NCBI GenBank assembly: GCA_900552005.1
Contig: URXU01000003.1
Span: 1 to 64,000 of the forward strand
Direction of reading: 5' to 3'
DNA: 64,000 nt
Origin: an uncultured Phascolarctobacterium sp.
Lineage (GTDB): Bacteria > Bacillota > Negativicutes > Acidaminococcales > Acidaminococcaceae
In this document: piece by piece, positions 24,796 through 33,209 of the stretch
Position numbering within the stretch: the stretch's first letter is position 1
Layout of the letters: each line of letters starts with the position of its first letter
Position numbers and translations under genes: made by a program
The notes under the pieces: model-generated
The model's database searches: none
What the model was told of the DNA's origin: nothing
The model's input: the letters and a program-made list of their open reading frames with translations, nothing else

Positions 24796-25459
24796 GTATG
24801 GCCGACCCATACAGAAAGCGGTCAATAATAATAGCGGCTATTTCTTCAGCGGAAAACTTAGCATCATATTCACGCTGGTTAAAAACACACATGGCCACGC
24901 TCCAGAATAATTCTCTGCTAACAATCTGAGAATTGCCTTTTTTCAAAAATCCTACCTTCATACCCTCCTGCATAACTTCATGCAGAATGGTAAACTCTGA
25001 TTCCATAATCATATAGTAGCGTAAAACCTGCTCTTTTAATTGCTCCGACGGTTCTACATTACTGTAGCGCGACAGAATTTTATATTCTCCGTCTTCCTTT
25101 AAAACGTGGCAGCCATTGCTGACTCCCAGCATTTCAAAACACATAATCTGCCATAGCGCATAGTTTTCCCTGTAAAAGCTGACCATTTCCTTCATATAGG
25201 CAAATAATTTGGCCTCAATTCCTTCGGCAGCATTTACGGCTTCCTTAATTTGCTTAATAAAAGGAATATTTTTATCTGAAATCAGTTTATAAAACAGCTG
25301 TTCCTTATTGCCGAAATATTTGTAAACAGTACCTTTGCCAACATCTGCCAAGGCAATGATTTCATCAATCGTCGCTTTTTCATAACCGCGGGCCGAGAAA
25401 ACTTTTTCTGCTGCCAGTAAGATGCGCTGATCCTTGGCCAGGCTCACATCAATCTGCAT
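24776..25459 (-). CDS. TetR family transcriptional regulator
   Basis: 227 residues. The N-terminal helix-turn-helix (about 12-60) includes ARGYEKATIDEIIALADVGKGTVYKYFGNKEQL, a textbook TetR domain; the C-terminal helical domain would bind an unknown ligand. The ATG at 25459 is 7 bp after AAGGAGG; a longer frame from 25495 is not supported by such a site. It is divergent from korDABC and may control that operon or itself. Confidence 0.92.
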   Translation of the reverse strand: MQIDVSLAKDQRILLAAEKVFSARGYEKATIDEIIALADVGKGTVYKYFGNKEQLFYKLISDKNIPFIKQIKEAVNAAEGIEAKLFAYMKEMVSFYRENYALWQIMCFEMLGVSNGCHVLKEDGEYKILSRYSNVEPSEQLKEQVLRYYMIMESEFTILHEVMQEGMKVGFLKKGNSQIVSRELFWSVAMCVFNQREYDAKFSAEEIAAIIIDRFLYGSAIQKNASV

Positions 25460-25688
25460 TGAATTCCTCCTTAAAATTCCGCCTTTCTGCATCACTACTT
25501 AATATTAATATTATACCTGTTAAATACTTTAATTGCCAGTTTTATAACAATCTAAGCCAAATAAATTGGAAATATTTTTTTAACTCTTCCGTAATTACTC
25601 AGAATTGCATATAATATATTTGAGTACGTTTTTATTATCTGCGGCATCTGCCGGCAGTATATTGTTGTTTTAAAGAGGAGGAATTTTT

Positions 25689-25871
25689 ATGAGCCTGAAA
25701 ATAATTACCGAACGCTGCAAAGGCTGCGGTATCTGCGCTGCTTTTTGCCCTAAACAGGTATTGGCTGTAAACGAAGTAGAAAAAATCGAAGCTGTTGCTG
25801 AAGAAAACTGTATAAAATGCGGACAGTGCGAGATGCGCTGCCCCGATTACGCTATATTTGTAGAAAAATAA
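25689..25871 (+). CDS. korD: 2-oxoacid:ferredoxin oxidoreductase, delta (ferredoxin) subunit
   Basis: 60 residues with two [4Fe-4S] motifs, CKGCGICAAFCP and CIKCGQCEMRCP. It passes electrons from the TPP/CoA catalytic subunits to external ferredoxin. AGAGGAGG precedes the ATG. First gene of the korDABC operon, with an 18-bp gap to korA. Confidence 0.93.
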   Translation: MSLKIITERCKGCGICAAFCPKQVLAVNEVEKIEAVAEENCIKCGQCEMRCPDYAIFVEK

Positions 25872-25889
25872 TCTAAAGGAGTGACCTGA

Positions 25890-27029
25890 ATGTCTAAAAT
25901 ATTACTGCTTCAAGGAAATCAGGCCGTTGTTGAAGGTGCTATCGCTGCCGGAGTAAAATTTTTCGGCGGTTATCCTATTACCCCTTCCACGGAAATAGCT
26001 GAATCTCTGGCAGAGCGTCTGCCTCTGGTAGGCGGCAAATTTATTCAGATGGAAGATGAAATTGCTTCCATGGGTGCTATTATCGGCGCATCCCTGACTG
26101 GCAAAAAAGTTATGACTGCTACCAGTGGTCCCGGCTTTTCCTTAAAACAGGAACTTATCGGCTACGCCTGCGCGGCAGAAGTACCGCTGGTTATTGTCAA
26201 TGTTCAGCGTGTAGGTCCGTCAACCGGTCAGCCTACTTCTCCTTCTCAGGGTGATATTATGCAGGCTCGCTGGGGTACCCACGGCGATCACTGGCTGATT
26301 GCCCTTACTCCTGCAAGCGTACCTGAATGTTTTGAATTGACTCTGCGTGCCTATGCTTTAAGTGAAAAATATCGTGTGCCTGTTATCCTGCTGATGGATG
26401 AAGTCATCGGCCATATGCGTGAAAGAATTGAATTGCCTGATAACTATGATGAAATTCCTCAGGCTGAACGCAAGCAGCCCGCATGTGATCCGGCAGATTT
26501 CAAAGCCTATGCCGCAGATGACAGTCTTGTACCTCCCATGCCTCCTTTCGGCAGCGGCTACCGCTGGCACGTAACCGGCCTTGTACATGATGAAACCGGT
26601 TTCCCCAAAGGTACCGGCGCGGCAACTAAAGCAGCTGCTGACCGTCAGTATCATAAATTGTATGATCATCTGGACGATATCGTTCAAGTTGAAAATTACT
26701 GTCTGGAAGACGCACAGTATGCGATTGTTGCTTTTGGCGGTGCAGCCCGCACAGCTTATGAAACCGTGGATATGGCCCGTAAAGAAGGCATCAAGCTTGG
26801 CCTGCTGCGTCCTATCACCATCTGGCCCTTTGCTGAAGCAGAAATTCAAAAGCTTGCCGAAAATGTTCAAGGTATCCTTGTGCATGAGCTTAACCGCGGT
26901 CAGTATGTTTATGAAGTAGAACGTGCGGTTGCCGGCAAAGTACCCGTACACAGCTATGCAAAATATGATAATGAACCGGCAACTCCCGCACAGCTGCTGG
27001 CAGAATTTAAAAAAGCAATGGCGCTGTAA
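25890..27029 (+). CDS. korA: 2-oxoglutarate:ferredoxin oxidoreductase alpha subunit
   Basis: 379 residues. Pyrimidine-binding domain of TPP at the N-terminus (GNQAVVEGAIAAG, FFGGYPITPSTEIAE, with the ISxEDE-like QMEDEIASMGAIIGASLTGKK near 50-70), then the domain II/III region to the C-terminus. With KorB it oxidatively decarboxylates 2-oxoglutarate to succinyl-CoA, or the reverse, using ferredoxin. Assignment to 2-oxoglutarate rather than another 2-oxoacid rests on overall resemblance to KorA. Confidence 0.9.
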   Translation: MSKILLLQGNQAVVEGAIAAGVKFFGGYPITPSTEIAESLAERLPLVGGKFIQMEDEIASMGAIIGASLTGKKVMTATSGPGFSLKQELIGYACAAEVPLVIVNVQRVGPSTGQPTSPSQGDIMQARWGTHGDHWLIALTPASVPECFELTLRAYALSEKYRVPVILLMDEVIGHMRERIELPDNYDEIPQAERKQPACDPADFKAYAADDSLVPPMPPFGSGYRWHVTGLVHDETGFPKGTGAATKAAADRQYHKLYDHLDDIVQVENYCLEDAQYAIVAFGGAARTAYETVDMARKEGIKLGLLRPITIWPFAEAEIQKLAENVQGILVHELNRGQYVYEVERAVAGKVPVHSYAKYDNEPATPAQLLAEFKKAMAL

Positions 27030-27046
27030 GAGAGGAGAACTATTTT

Positions 27047-27877
27047 ATGAGTATGGAACAATTAATTGATAAATATTTCCGTCCCGGACGCCTGCCTCAT
27101 ATCTGGTGCCCCGGCTGCGGCAACGGTATCGTTACCGGCGCCATTGTCAAGGCTATTGATAAGCTGGCTCTGGAAAAAGATTCCGTAGCTGTTATTTCCG
27201 GCATCGGCTGCAGCAGCCGTGCTTCCGGATATCTTGATTTCAATACCGTCCACTCGGCTCACGGCCGTGCTCTGCCCGTTGCAACCGGCGTTAAACTGGC
27301 AGATCCTTCCCTAAATGTTATTGTTGTTACCGGCGACGGTGATGCAACAGCCATCGGCGGCAACCATTTAATTCACGCTGCACGCCGCAATATTGATATG
27401 ACCGTAGTTTTGTACAATAACAGTATTTATGGCATGACCGGCGGTCAGTATTCTCCGATGACTCCCTACGGCAGCAAAGCAACCACTGCGCCCTATGCCA
27501 CTATCGAACATGATTTTGACATTACCGAGCTTACCAAAGCTGCCGGCGCTACCTTCGTTGCCCGCGCTACTACTTTCCACACCCAGCTTTTGGTTGATCT
27601 GATTGCCAAAGGCATCCAGCATAAGGGCTTCAGCATTATCGAAGCTGTTTCTGCCTGCCCCATTTCTTTTGGCAGACAAAATAAAATGGGCGGCCCTGCT
27701 GATATGATGAAATGGCAGCGCGATCATGCAGTTATGCTGCCGGCATGGAATAAAATGACTGATGAACAGCGTCTCGGCAAGTTCCCCATCGGCCTGTTGT
27801 ATGAAGTTACCGACCGTAAGGAATATACTGAAGCTTATGACGAATTGATTGCCCGTGCACAGGGAGGTAATAAATAA
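27047..27877 (+). CDS. korB: 2-oxoglutarate:ferredoxin oxidoreductase beta subunit
   Basis: 276 residues. Binds the TPP diphosphate through GDGDATAIGGNH near residues 89-100 and the following NNSIYGMTGGQYSPMTP; the N-terminal WCPGCGNG motif supplies part of the [4Fe-4S]/TPP site. Its stop overlaps the korC start by one base (TAATG). Confidence 0.93.
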   Translation: MSMEQLIDKYFRPGRLPHIWCPGCGNGIVTGAIVKAIDKLALEKDSVAVISGIGCSSRASGYLDFNTVHSAHGRALPVATGVKLADPSLNVIVVTGDGDATAIGGNHLIHAARRNIDMTVVLYNNSIYGMTGGQYSPMTPYGSKATTAPYATIEHDFDITELTKAAGATFVARATTFHTQLLVDLIAKGIQHKGFSIIEAVSACPISFGRQNKMGGPADMMKWQRDHAVMLPAWNKMTDEQRLGKFPIGLLYEVTDRKEYTEAYDELIARAQGGNK

Positions 27878-28404
27878 TGAAATATGAATTACGCTTAAGC
27901 GGTACCGGCGGTCAGGGTCTGATTCTGGCCGGCATTATCCTGGCAGAAGCCGCTCTGCTGGACGAAAAACTTGCTATCCAATCCCAGTCTTATGGTCCGG
28001 AAGCACGCGGCGGTTCCTCCAAAGCTGAAGTTATTATCAGCGATGAAGCAATCTACTTCCCTAAAGTAACCCGTCCTAATCTTCTGCTGGCAATGAGCCA
28101 GGAAGCCATGAATAAATATGGCCATGATCTGCCTGCAGATGGTATTCTGGTAACCGACAGCCTGTTTGTTACTAAACTGCCGGAACATCAGGGCAAAATC
28201 TATCAGCTGCCCATTACCCATACTGCCAAAGAGGCTCTTGGCAAAGCACTGGTAGCAAATATTATTGCCTTAGGCGCCTTAGTTAAAATTACAGGCATCG
28301 TTTCTCAGGCTTCTTTGGAAAAAGCCGTACTCAACCGCGTTCCTAAAGGAACCGAAGAAATGAACAAAAAAGCCCTGCTGCTTGGTATGGAACTGGTAAA
28401 ATAA
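27877..28404 (+). CDS. korC: 2-oxoglutarate:ferredoxin oxidoreductase gamma subunit
   Basis: 175 residues of the POR gamma family: GTGGQGLILAGIILAEAAL near 9-27 and SQSYGPEARGGSSKAEVIIS near 42-61. It binds CoA in the complex. An AGGGAGG site lies inside the end of korB. A terminator follows directly. Confidence 0.94.
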   Translation: MKYELRLSGTGGQGLILAGIILAEAALLDEKLAIQSQSYGPEARGGSSKAEVIISDEAIYFPKVTRPNLLLAMSQEAMNKYGHDLPADGILVTDSLFVTKLPEHQGKIYQLPITHTAKEALGKALVANIIALGALVKITGIVSQASLEKAVLNRVPKGTEEMNKKALLLGMELVK

Positions 28405-28408
28405 TAAT

Positions 28409-28446
28409 AAAAAAACCCGTAGATTAAAATCTACGGGTTTTTATTT
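28409..28446. terminator. Bidirectional rho-independent terminator after korC
   Basis: Stem AAACCCGTAGATT / AATCTACGGGTTT-type with A- and T-runs on both sides. On the minus strand it would also terminate a transcript of the adjoining structured region. Confidence 0.9.
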
Positions 28447-28447
28447 T

Positions 28448-28557
28448 CGCGTGACAAGCTGCTGATTTTCAGCTGTATAATCCAAAAGTCCCCTCATTTG
28501 GCCGCTTCCGCGAATACTGCCTCTTTATTTTTTATATGGCAGTCATACAGCCACGCG
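28448..28557. ncRNA. Candidate structured RNA, strand uncertain
   Basis: No gene is visible in the 445-bp gap between korC and purC, but 28448-28557 folds into nested helices: CGCGTG/CACGCG (28448-28453 with 28552-28557), CTGTAT/ATACAG (28473-28478 with 28545-28550) and ACTGCC/GGCAGT (28516-28521 with 28538-28543), plus internal hairpins GCTGA-TTT-TCAGC and CCAAA-N10-TTTGG. It is flanked on the minus strand by terminator-like hairpins on both sides. I do not recognise an Rfam family. A structured sRNA or a decayed sequence are both possible. Confidence 0.4.
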
Positions 28558-28574
28558 TTAAGCTTTCAGCTTAT

Positions 28575-28625
28575 AAAAAAACAACAATGGACTGAAAGCA
28601 ATTGCTTTACAACTCCATTGTTGTT
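28575..28625 (-). terminator. Terminator-like hairpin on minus strand
   Basis: 12-bp stem AACAACAATGGA / TCCATTGTTGTT (28580-28591 and 28614-28625) with an inner palindrome AAAGCAATTGCTTT; on the minus strand a T7 run follows the stem. There is no annotated gene upstream of it on that strand. Confidence 0.5.
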
Positions 28626-28763
28626 ATGGCTTTATTATACTACTATCTTTTCTTCATGTAAATATTACCGTAACTATTTTTCTATTTTTTATTTTAATGT
28701 TCGGATTTTATAGCTTTTTACCGGCATTTTACAAAAATCTTTTTCTTAATGTTCCGTTTTTTC

Positions 28764-28792
28764 TTGACAAACGCCGTATAAAATTTTAAACT
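28764..28792 (+). promoter_or_regulatory. Sigma70 promoter of purC
   Basis: TTGACA at 28764-28769, 17-bp spacer, TAAACT at 28787-28792; start expected near 28799, leaving a leader of about 50 nt without a recognisable riboswitch. Confidence 0.7.
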
Positions 28793-28849
28793 ACTAACAT
28801 GGACAGTATGTCAAAGTACTTAATTTATCACAAAGGCAGGTATTAAATT

Positions 28850-29554
28850 ATGGCTGAAATGTTATACGAGGGTAAAGCAAAAAAGGTTTTTGCTACTGAA
28901 AACCCGAACGAAGTAGTTATCTATTATAAAGATGATGCAACCGCTTTCAACGGCCTGAAAAAAGGTACCATCATGGATAAAGGTATCATGAACAATACCA
29001 TTACCACTTTCTTCTTTGATTTGCTCGGTAAAAACGGTATTCCCCATCATCAAATCAAAAAACTTTCCGATCGCGAAGCACTGTGCAAAAAAGTACATAT
29101 CATTCCGCTGGAAGTTGTAACCCGCAACATCGCTGCAGGCAGCCTTGCTAAAAAAATGGGTGTTGAAGAAGGCTATGTTCTGAAAAAACCTATTATTGAA
29201 TTCTGCTATAAAAACGATGAACTGGGCGATCCTATGATTAACGATGATTATGCTGAAGCTTTTGGCATTGCTACCGATGCTCAGGTTAAGGAAATCAAAG
29301 AATTAACTCTCAAAATCAATACCATTCTTACCAACTTCCTGGCAGAACGCAAAATCCGCCTGATCGACTTCAAACTGGAATTTGGTACTGACGCTGACGG
29401 CAAAGTAATCTTGGCTGACGAAATCACTCCGGATACTGCTCGTCTGTGGGACTGGGATACCAATGAAAAACTGGATAAAGACCGTTTCCGCCGCGACCTT
29501 GGTAATGTTGAAGACGCTTATCATGAAGTAATCCGCCGCCTGACCGGTAAATAA
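28850..29554 (+). CDS. purC: Phosphoribosylaminoimidazole-succinocarboxamide synthase
   Basis: 234 residues, the typical bacterial length. Joins CAIR and aspartate with ATP to form SAICAR in purine synthesis. Signatures: LYEGKAKKVF at residues 5-14, VTRNIAAGS near 88-97, IDFKLEFG near 172-179, and LADEITPDTARLWD near 188-201. It is not with other pur genes here; purA and purB lie 24 kb away. Confidence 0.97.
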   Translation: MAEMLYEGKAKKVFATENPNEVVIYYKDDATAFNGLKKGTIMDKGIMNNTITTFFFDLLGKNGIPHHQIKKLSDREALCKKVHIIPLEVVTRNIAAGSLAKKMGVEEGYVLKKPIIEFCYKNDELGDPMINDDYAEAFGIATDAQVKEIKELTLKINTILTNFLAERKIRLIDFKLEFGTDADGKVILADEITPDTARLWDWDTNEKLDKDRFRRDLGNVEDAYHEVIRRLTGK

Positions 29555-29563
29555 TCAATACAT

Positions 29564-29597
29564 AAAAAAAGACGCATTTTAAAATGCGTCTTTTTTT
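29564..29597. terminator. Bidirectional rho-independent terminator
   Basis: Stem GACGCATTTT / AAAATGCGTC with A7 before and T7 after; shared by convergent purC and DUF362 genes. Confidence 0.92.
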
Positions 29598-29611
29598 GTT
29601 ATCCAAACAGC

Positions 29612-30742
29612 TTATTTAATTTTAATCAGTTCATAATCTCTGGTACCAAGGCCCAGTTTTTCTGCATGCTGCAGGCAAGTCTGCCACTCGGATTCAGGCG
29701 TAATATTATGGAAATGATCGTGCCCTTGGCATTCATCAGCTTTATCACGCAGATGTTCAGCCAAAACGGAGTTTTCCAATACCGGTGCAGCATTTACCAA
29801 ATCAGCGCAGGCCTGATCCAAAGCAACCGGATCAAAAGAAGCCAGCATACCGATATCAGGTACTACAGGCGCATCATTTTCTGCATGGCAGTCACAATAC
29901 GGTGAAACATCCACAATTAAGCTGATGTGAAATTGCGGTCTGTCATGCAAAATACCCCAGGCATATTCAGCCATACGTTTATTAAGATTTTCCATGCTGG
30001 CATCATTTAAAGTATGAATTGCATCCATGGGGCACATACCCAGGCAGCGGCCGCAGCCTACGCATTTATTAATATCGATGGAAGCCTTGCCGTCAGTGAT
30101 GCTGGGTGCGTCATGGGCACAAATTTTAACGCAGCGGCCGCAGCCGATACATTTATTCTGGGCAACTTTCGGTTTGCCGTCATTATGCATTTCCATTTTA
30201 CCGGCACGTGAGCCGCCGCCCATACCGATATTTTTCAGAGCACCGCCAAAGCCGGTCATTTCATGTCCTTTAAAATGGCTCAGAGTAATAACCACATCGG
30301 CATCCATCAGCGCACGGCCAACTTTAGCTTCCTTTACCAATTCACCGCCGGGTACCGGCACATAAGCTTCGTCAGTACCTTTTAAACCGTCGGCAATGAT
30401 TACATGGCAGCCGGTAGAAAAGGGACTGAAACCGTTTTCATAAGCGGAAGTAATATGCTCCAAAGCATGCTTTCTGCGGCCTACGTATAAAGTATTGCAG
30501 TCCGTCAAAAAAGGATAGCCACCCAGCTCCTTAACCACATCAGCAACCGCTTTGGCGTAGTTGGGACGCAGATAAGAAACATTGCCCGGTTCACCAAAGT
30601 GAATCTTGATTGCTACAAACTGTTTTTCAAAATCAATATTGCCGATGCCGGCCCGTTTAATTAATTTTTGTAATTTTTGCGGCATGCTTAAGCTGCCGTA
30701 CGGAGTACGGAAATCCGTAAAATAAACTTTAGCCTTTTCCAT
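29612..30742 (-). CDS. DUF362 domain protein with two [4Fe-4S] clusters
   Basis: 376 residues. DUF362 domain (about 1-180 and resuming after 250) with KIHFGEPGNVSYLRP near 45 and ITLSHFKGHEMTGFGGALKN near 155. Two ferredoxin motifs are inserted near 197-240: CIGCGRCVKICAH and CVGCGRCLGMCPM. The first lacks the usual Pro after the last Cys (CAH). A cytoplasmic iron-sulfur protein of unknown role. ATG at 30742 follows GGAGGAG; the frame opens further upstream. Last gene of the znuA-znuC-znuB-PHP unit. Confidence 0.85.
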   Translation of the reverse strand: MEKAKVYFTDFRTPYGSLSMPQKLQKLIKRAGIGNIDFEKQFVAIKIHFGEPGNVSYLRPNYAKAVADVVKELGGYPFLTDCNTLYVGRRKHALEHITSAYENGFSPFSTGCHVIIADGLKGTDEAYVPVPGGELVKEAKVGRALMDADVVITLSHFKGHEMTGFGGALKNIGMGGGSRAGKMEMHNDGKPKVAQNKCIGCGRCVKICAHDAPSITDGKASIDINKCVGCGRCLGMCPMDAIHTLNDASMENLNKRMAEYAWGILHDRPQFHISLIVDVSPYCDCHAENDAPVVPDIGMLASFDPVALDQACADLVNAAPVLENSVLAEHLRDKADECQGHDHFHNITPESEWQTCLQHAEKLGLGTRDYELIKIK

Positions 30743-30786
30743 AAAATCTCCTCCAATCACCAAGGCTTTTATATACTTACACTGCC

Positions 30787-31602
30787 CTACAATAAGCCGG
30801 GCAGATATAAATCATCAGTGTCAATTACCGGCTTGCCCAAAGGACGGCCCGGTACAAACAGGCCATGGCAGTCACTGCCGCCGCTGATCATAAGCCCGCG
30901 GCTGCGGCAATACTGCAGCAGTTTCCGCGTATTTTCAGCGCTGTGTCCGGAATGATAGCATTCAAAGCCATCAAGCGCTTCTTCGCTCAGCAGCTCCAAC
31001 TCCAGATCCAGCCCCGGGCCATGAAAACCGCTGGCCGCATGGGCGCAGATTGCCGCTCCGCCTGCCGCATGAATGGCCGCAATAACTTCCGCTACCGGCA
31101 AAAATTCCGGAAAACCCAATTTATGCTCCTTAGTAAAAATTCTGCCAAAGAAATCATTTACATCCCGGCAGAGTCCTTTATCCTGCAAATAAGCAAGCGC
31201 CCGCCAGCCGCCGCGCCGTCTGTCATAGGTATAACCGGCAAATTCTTTTGTACTGACAGCCCAGCCTTCTTTTTCCAGAACAGCAATACTGTCAATATCC
31301 TTCTGCTCTAATAGGGCCTCATTATACTGCAGCAGTTCCAATAATCTCTTATTGCCAATATCAATGCCGTAGCCCAAAATATGAAACATGATCTGCCCCT
31401 TGGTAGCACAGATTTCTGCCGCCGGAATAAACTTGAGTCCGGCAGCAGCTGCCAGAACTGCCGTTTCCCCGACATTCGCCACACTGTCATGATCCGTAAC
31501 AGCTATCGCGCCTAAGCCTGCAGCGGCAGCCTGAGAAATAAGCTCTTCCGGAGTCCATGTACCGTCAGAGGCAGTAGTATGAATATGTAAATCAGCCCTC
31601 AT
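30787..31602 (-). CDS. PHP-domain phosphoesterase (YciV/RNase AM-like)
   Basis: 271 residues. PHP metal-binding motifs DLHIHTTASDGT (4-15), VTDHDS (39-44), E67 region PAAEICA, HAASGFHG near 195, and GGSDCHG near 240 for a trinuclear metal site. The family includes 3',5'-nucleoside bisphosphate phosphatases and 5'-3' RNases. The ATG at 31602 follows AGGAGC; an in-frame extension to 31680 overlaps znuB and is rejected. It begins 1 bp from the znuB stop, so cotranscription is near certain. Confidence 0.85.
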   Translation of the reverse strand: MRADLHIHTTASDGTWTPEELISQAAAAGLGAIAVTDHDSVANVGETAVLAAAAGLKFIPAAEICATKGQIMFHILGYGIDIGNKRLLELLQYNEALLEQKDIDSIAVLEKEGWAVSTKEFAGYTYDRRRGGWRALAYLQDKGLCRDVNDFFGRIFTKEHKLGFPEFLPVAEVIAAIHAAGGAAICAHAASGFHGPGLDLELELLSEEALDGFECYHSGHSAENTRKLLQYCRSRGLMISGGSDCHGLFVPGRPLGKPVIDTDDLYLPGLL

Positions 31603-31603
31603 C

Positions 31604-32458
31604 CTACTGCTCCTTTTCACATACATGGCAATGATGCCGTACCGGCTCCTGCTGACCGGTTCTGCGTTTTCCGGCTGCAATACTGAGCATGAACAATGCT
31701 GTTTCCGTCAGGACAATAGTTCCTCCGGGAGCCAGATTGGCATAATAGGAAAGCACAAGTCCTATGATTACCGACAATAGCCCATAAACAATACTTTGCA
31801 GAATTGTAGCGGCAAAACTGCGTGCCGTCTGCAGGGCGCAGGCCACGGGAATCACCATCATGGCAGAAACCAATAGCAGTCCCACAATCCGCATCGACAA
31901 GGCAACCGTCAGAGCCGTCAGCACCGCCAGCAGCATATTCAGCTTATCTACCGGCAGGCCCGCTACCTTTGCTGATACTTCATCAAAAGTGAGATACTGC
32001 AAAGGGCGGTAATATAAAACTACAAATAAGATAGTGCATAGTCCCAGCACGGCTACAATCAGTAAGTCACTGCGGCTGACTGTCATCAGACTGCCGAATA
32101 AAATACTGCCGAGATTAAAGCCGCCTTCTTTATTCAGGCTGGCAAAAACAACGGCCAAACCCATGCCGCAGTAGAAAAAAATTGCCAAAATCATTTCCGC
32201 AGAGGCTGCCAGCTTAACTCGTACCCGCTCAATAGCCAGGGCGCCCAAAATGGTAGCTGCCGCCGCACTTATTACAGGGCTGTAGCCCAAAAGCGCGCCG
32301 CCGGCAACACCGGCAAAAGCAATATGTCCCAGTCCGTCCCCGATTAATGATTGGCGGCGCAATACCAGAAAACTGCCGATTAAGGGACAGATTACAGCCA
32401 TGATCATACCGGCCAGCCAGGCCCGCTGCATAAATTCCATTTCAAAAATTTCTAACAT
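31604..32458 (-). CDS. znuB: Zinc/manganese ABC transporter permease
   Basis: About 284 residues of the ABC-3 permease family with 8 or so membrane helices; GDGLGHIAFAGVAGGALLGYSP near 40-60 is a family signature. The C-terminus ends in an unusual polar tail with two His and a Cys (RHHCHVCEKEQ) that may bind metal. ATG at 32458 follows GAGGA. It lies 23 bp after znuC. Confidence 0.9.
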   Translation of the reverse strand: MLEIFEMEFMQRAWLAGMIMAVICPLIGSFLVLRRQSLIGDGLGHIAFAGVAGGALLGYSPVISAAAATILGALAIERVRVKLAASAEMILAIFFYCGMGLAVVFASLNKEGGFNLGSILFGSLMTVSRSDLLIVAVLGLCTILFVVLYYRPLQYLTFDEVSAKVAGLPVDKLNMLLAVLTALTVALSMRIVGLLLVSAMMVIPVACALQTARSFAATILQSIVYGLLSVIIGLVLSYYANLAPGGTIVLTETALFMLSIAAGKRRTGQQEPVRHHCHVCEKEQ

Positions 32459-32481
32459 TTTAAGCTTCCTCGTTTTAATAT

Positions 32482-33201
32482 TCAACGGTAAAAATATCCA
32501 TGCTTATGATGATGCTTCAAAGCCGCATGCACTTCACCCCAGAAACAAATACCATGATCAAGACAAAGGGCATTGCGTGCCGCATCTGCCGCCAGCTCCA
32601 AATCATGAGAAACCATTACAATAGTTACGCCGTCCTCCCGGTTAATGCGCTTAAGCATGCTGTACAGGGAAATTTTAGCAGCCGTATCAACGCCCGTAGC
32701 CGGCTCGTCCAGCAAAAGTATTTCCGGCTGTTTGACCATGGCGCGCGCCAAAAAGACCCGCTGCTGCTGGCCGCCGCTGAGTTCACCTATTTTGCGGTGC
32801 TGCAGATTTTCCAGCTGAAAAGATCTCAGCAGTTCCTCCAGCCGCTGTTTATCCGCCTGGTTAAGCCGGTGCAGCAAGGAATCCTTGTGCAGCAGCCCCA
32901 AAGCAATTACCTCTCGAACGCTGATGGGAAAATTACGCTGCTGCTTAGCAGGATTTTGCGGCACATAACCAATTTTATCCCACCCGGAAAATTTTTCAAT
33001 GGGCGTACCATAATAATAAATATTGCCTTCTGTCGGCGCCGTAACCTGCGCCAGCATTTTCAACAGCGTACTTTTACCGGCACCGTTAGCGCCGATTACA
33101 GCCACAAAATCTCCTTTGGTGATCTCAAGATTCAGCTTATGAAAAACCCATCCCTCACCATAATCAAAGCCTAAATTTTCAATTCTGATAATTTTATCCA
33201 T
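32482..33201 (-). CDS. znuC: Zinc/manganese ABC transporter ATP-binding protein
   Basis: 239 residues. Walker A GANGAGKST near 37, signature LSGGQQQRVFLARA near 139, Walker B ILLLDEPATGVD near 160, switch His in MVSHDLELA near 195. Powers uptake of the metal delivered by ZnuA. It is 8 bp after the znuA stop. Confidence 0.93.
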   Translation of the reverse strand: MDKIIRIENLGFDYGEGWVFHKLNLEITKGDFVAVIGANGAGKSTLLKMLAQVTAPTEGNIYYYGTPIEKFSGWDKIGYVPQNPAKQQRNFPISVREVIALGLLHKDSLLHRLNQADKQRLEELLRSFQLENLQHRKIGELSGGQQQRVFLARAMVKQPEILLLDEPATGVDTAAKISLYSMLKRINREDGVTIVMVSHDLELAADAARNALCLDHGICFWGEVHAALKHHHKHGYFYR

Positions 33202-33209
33202 ATATTTAC

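Noticed and set aside
28793..28849. Purine riboswitch upstream of purC
   Set aside because: The leader of about 50 nt is too short for the aptamer and lacks its conserved core.
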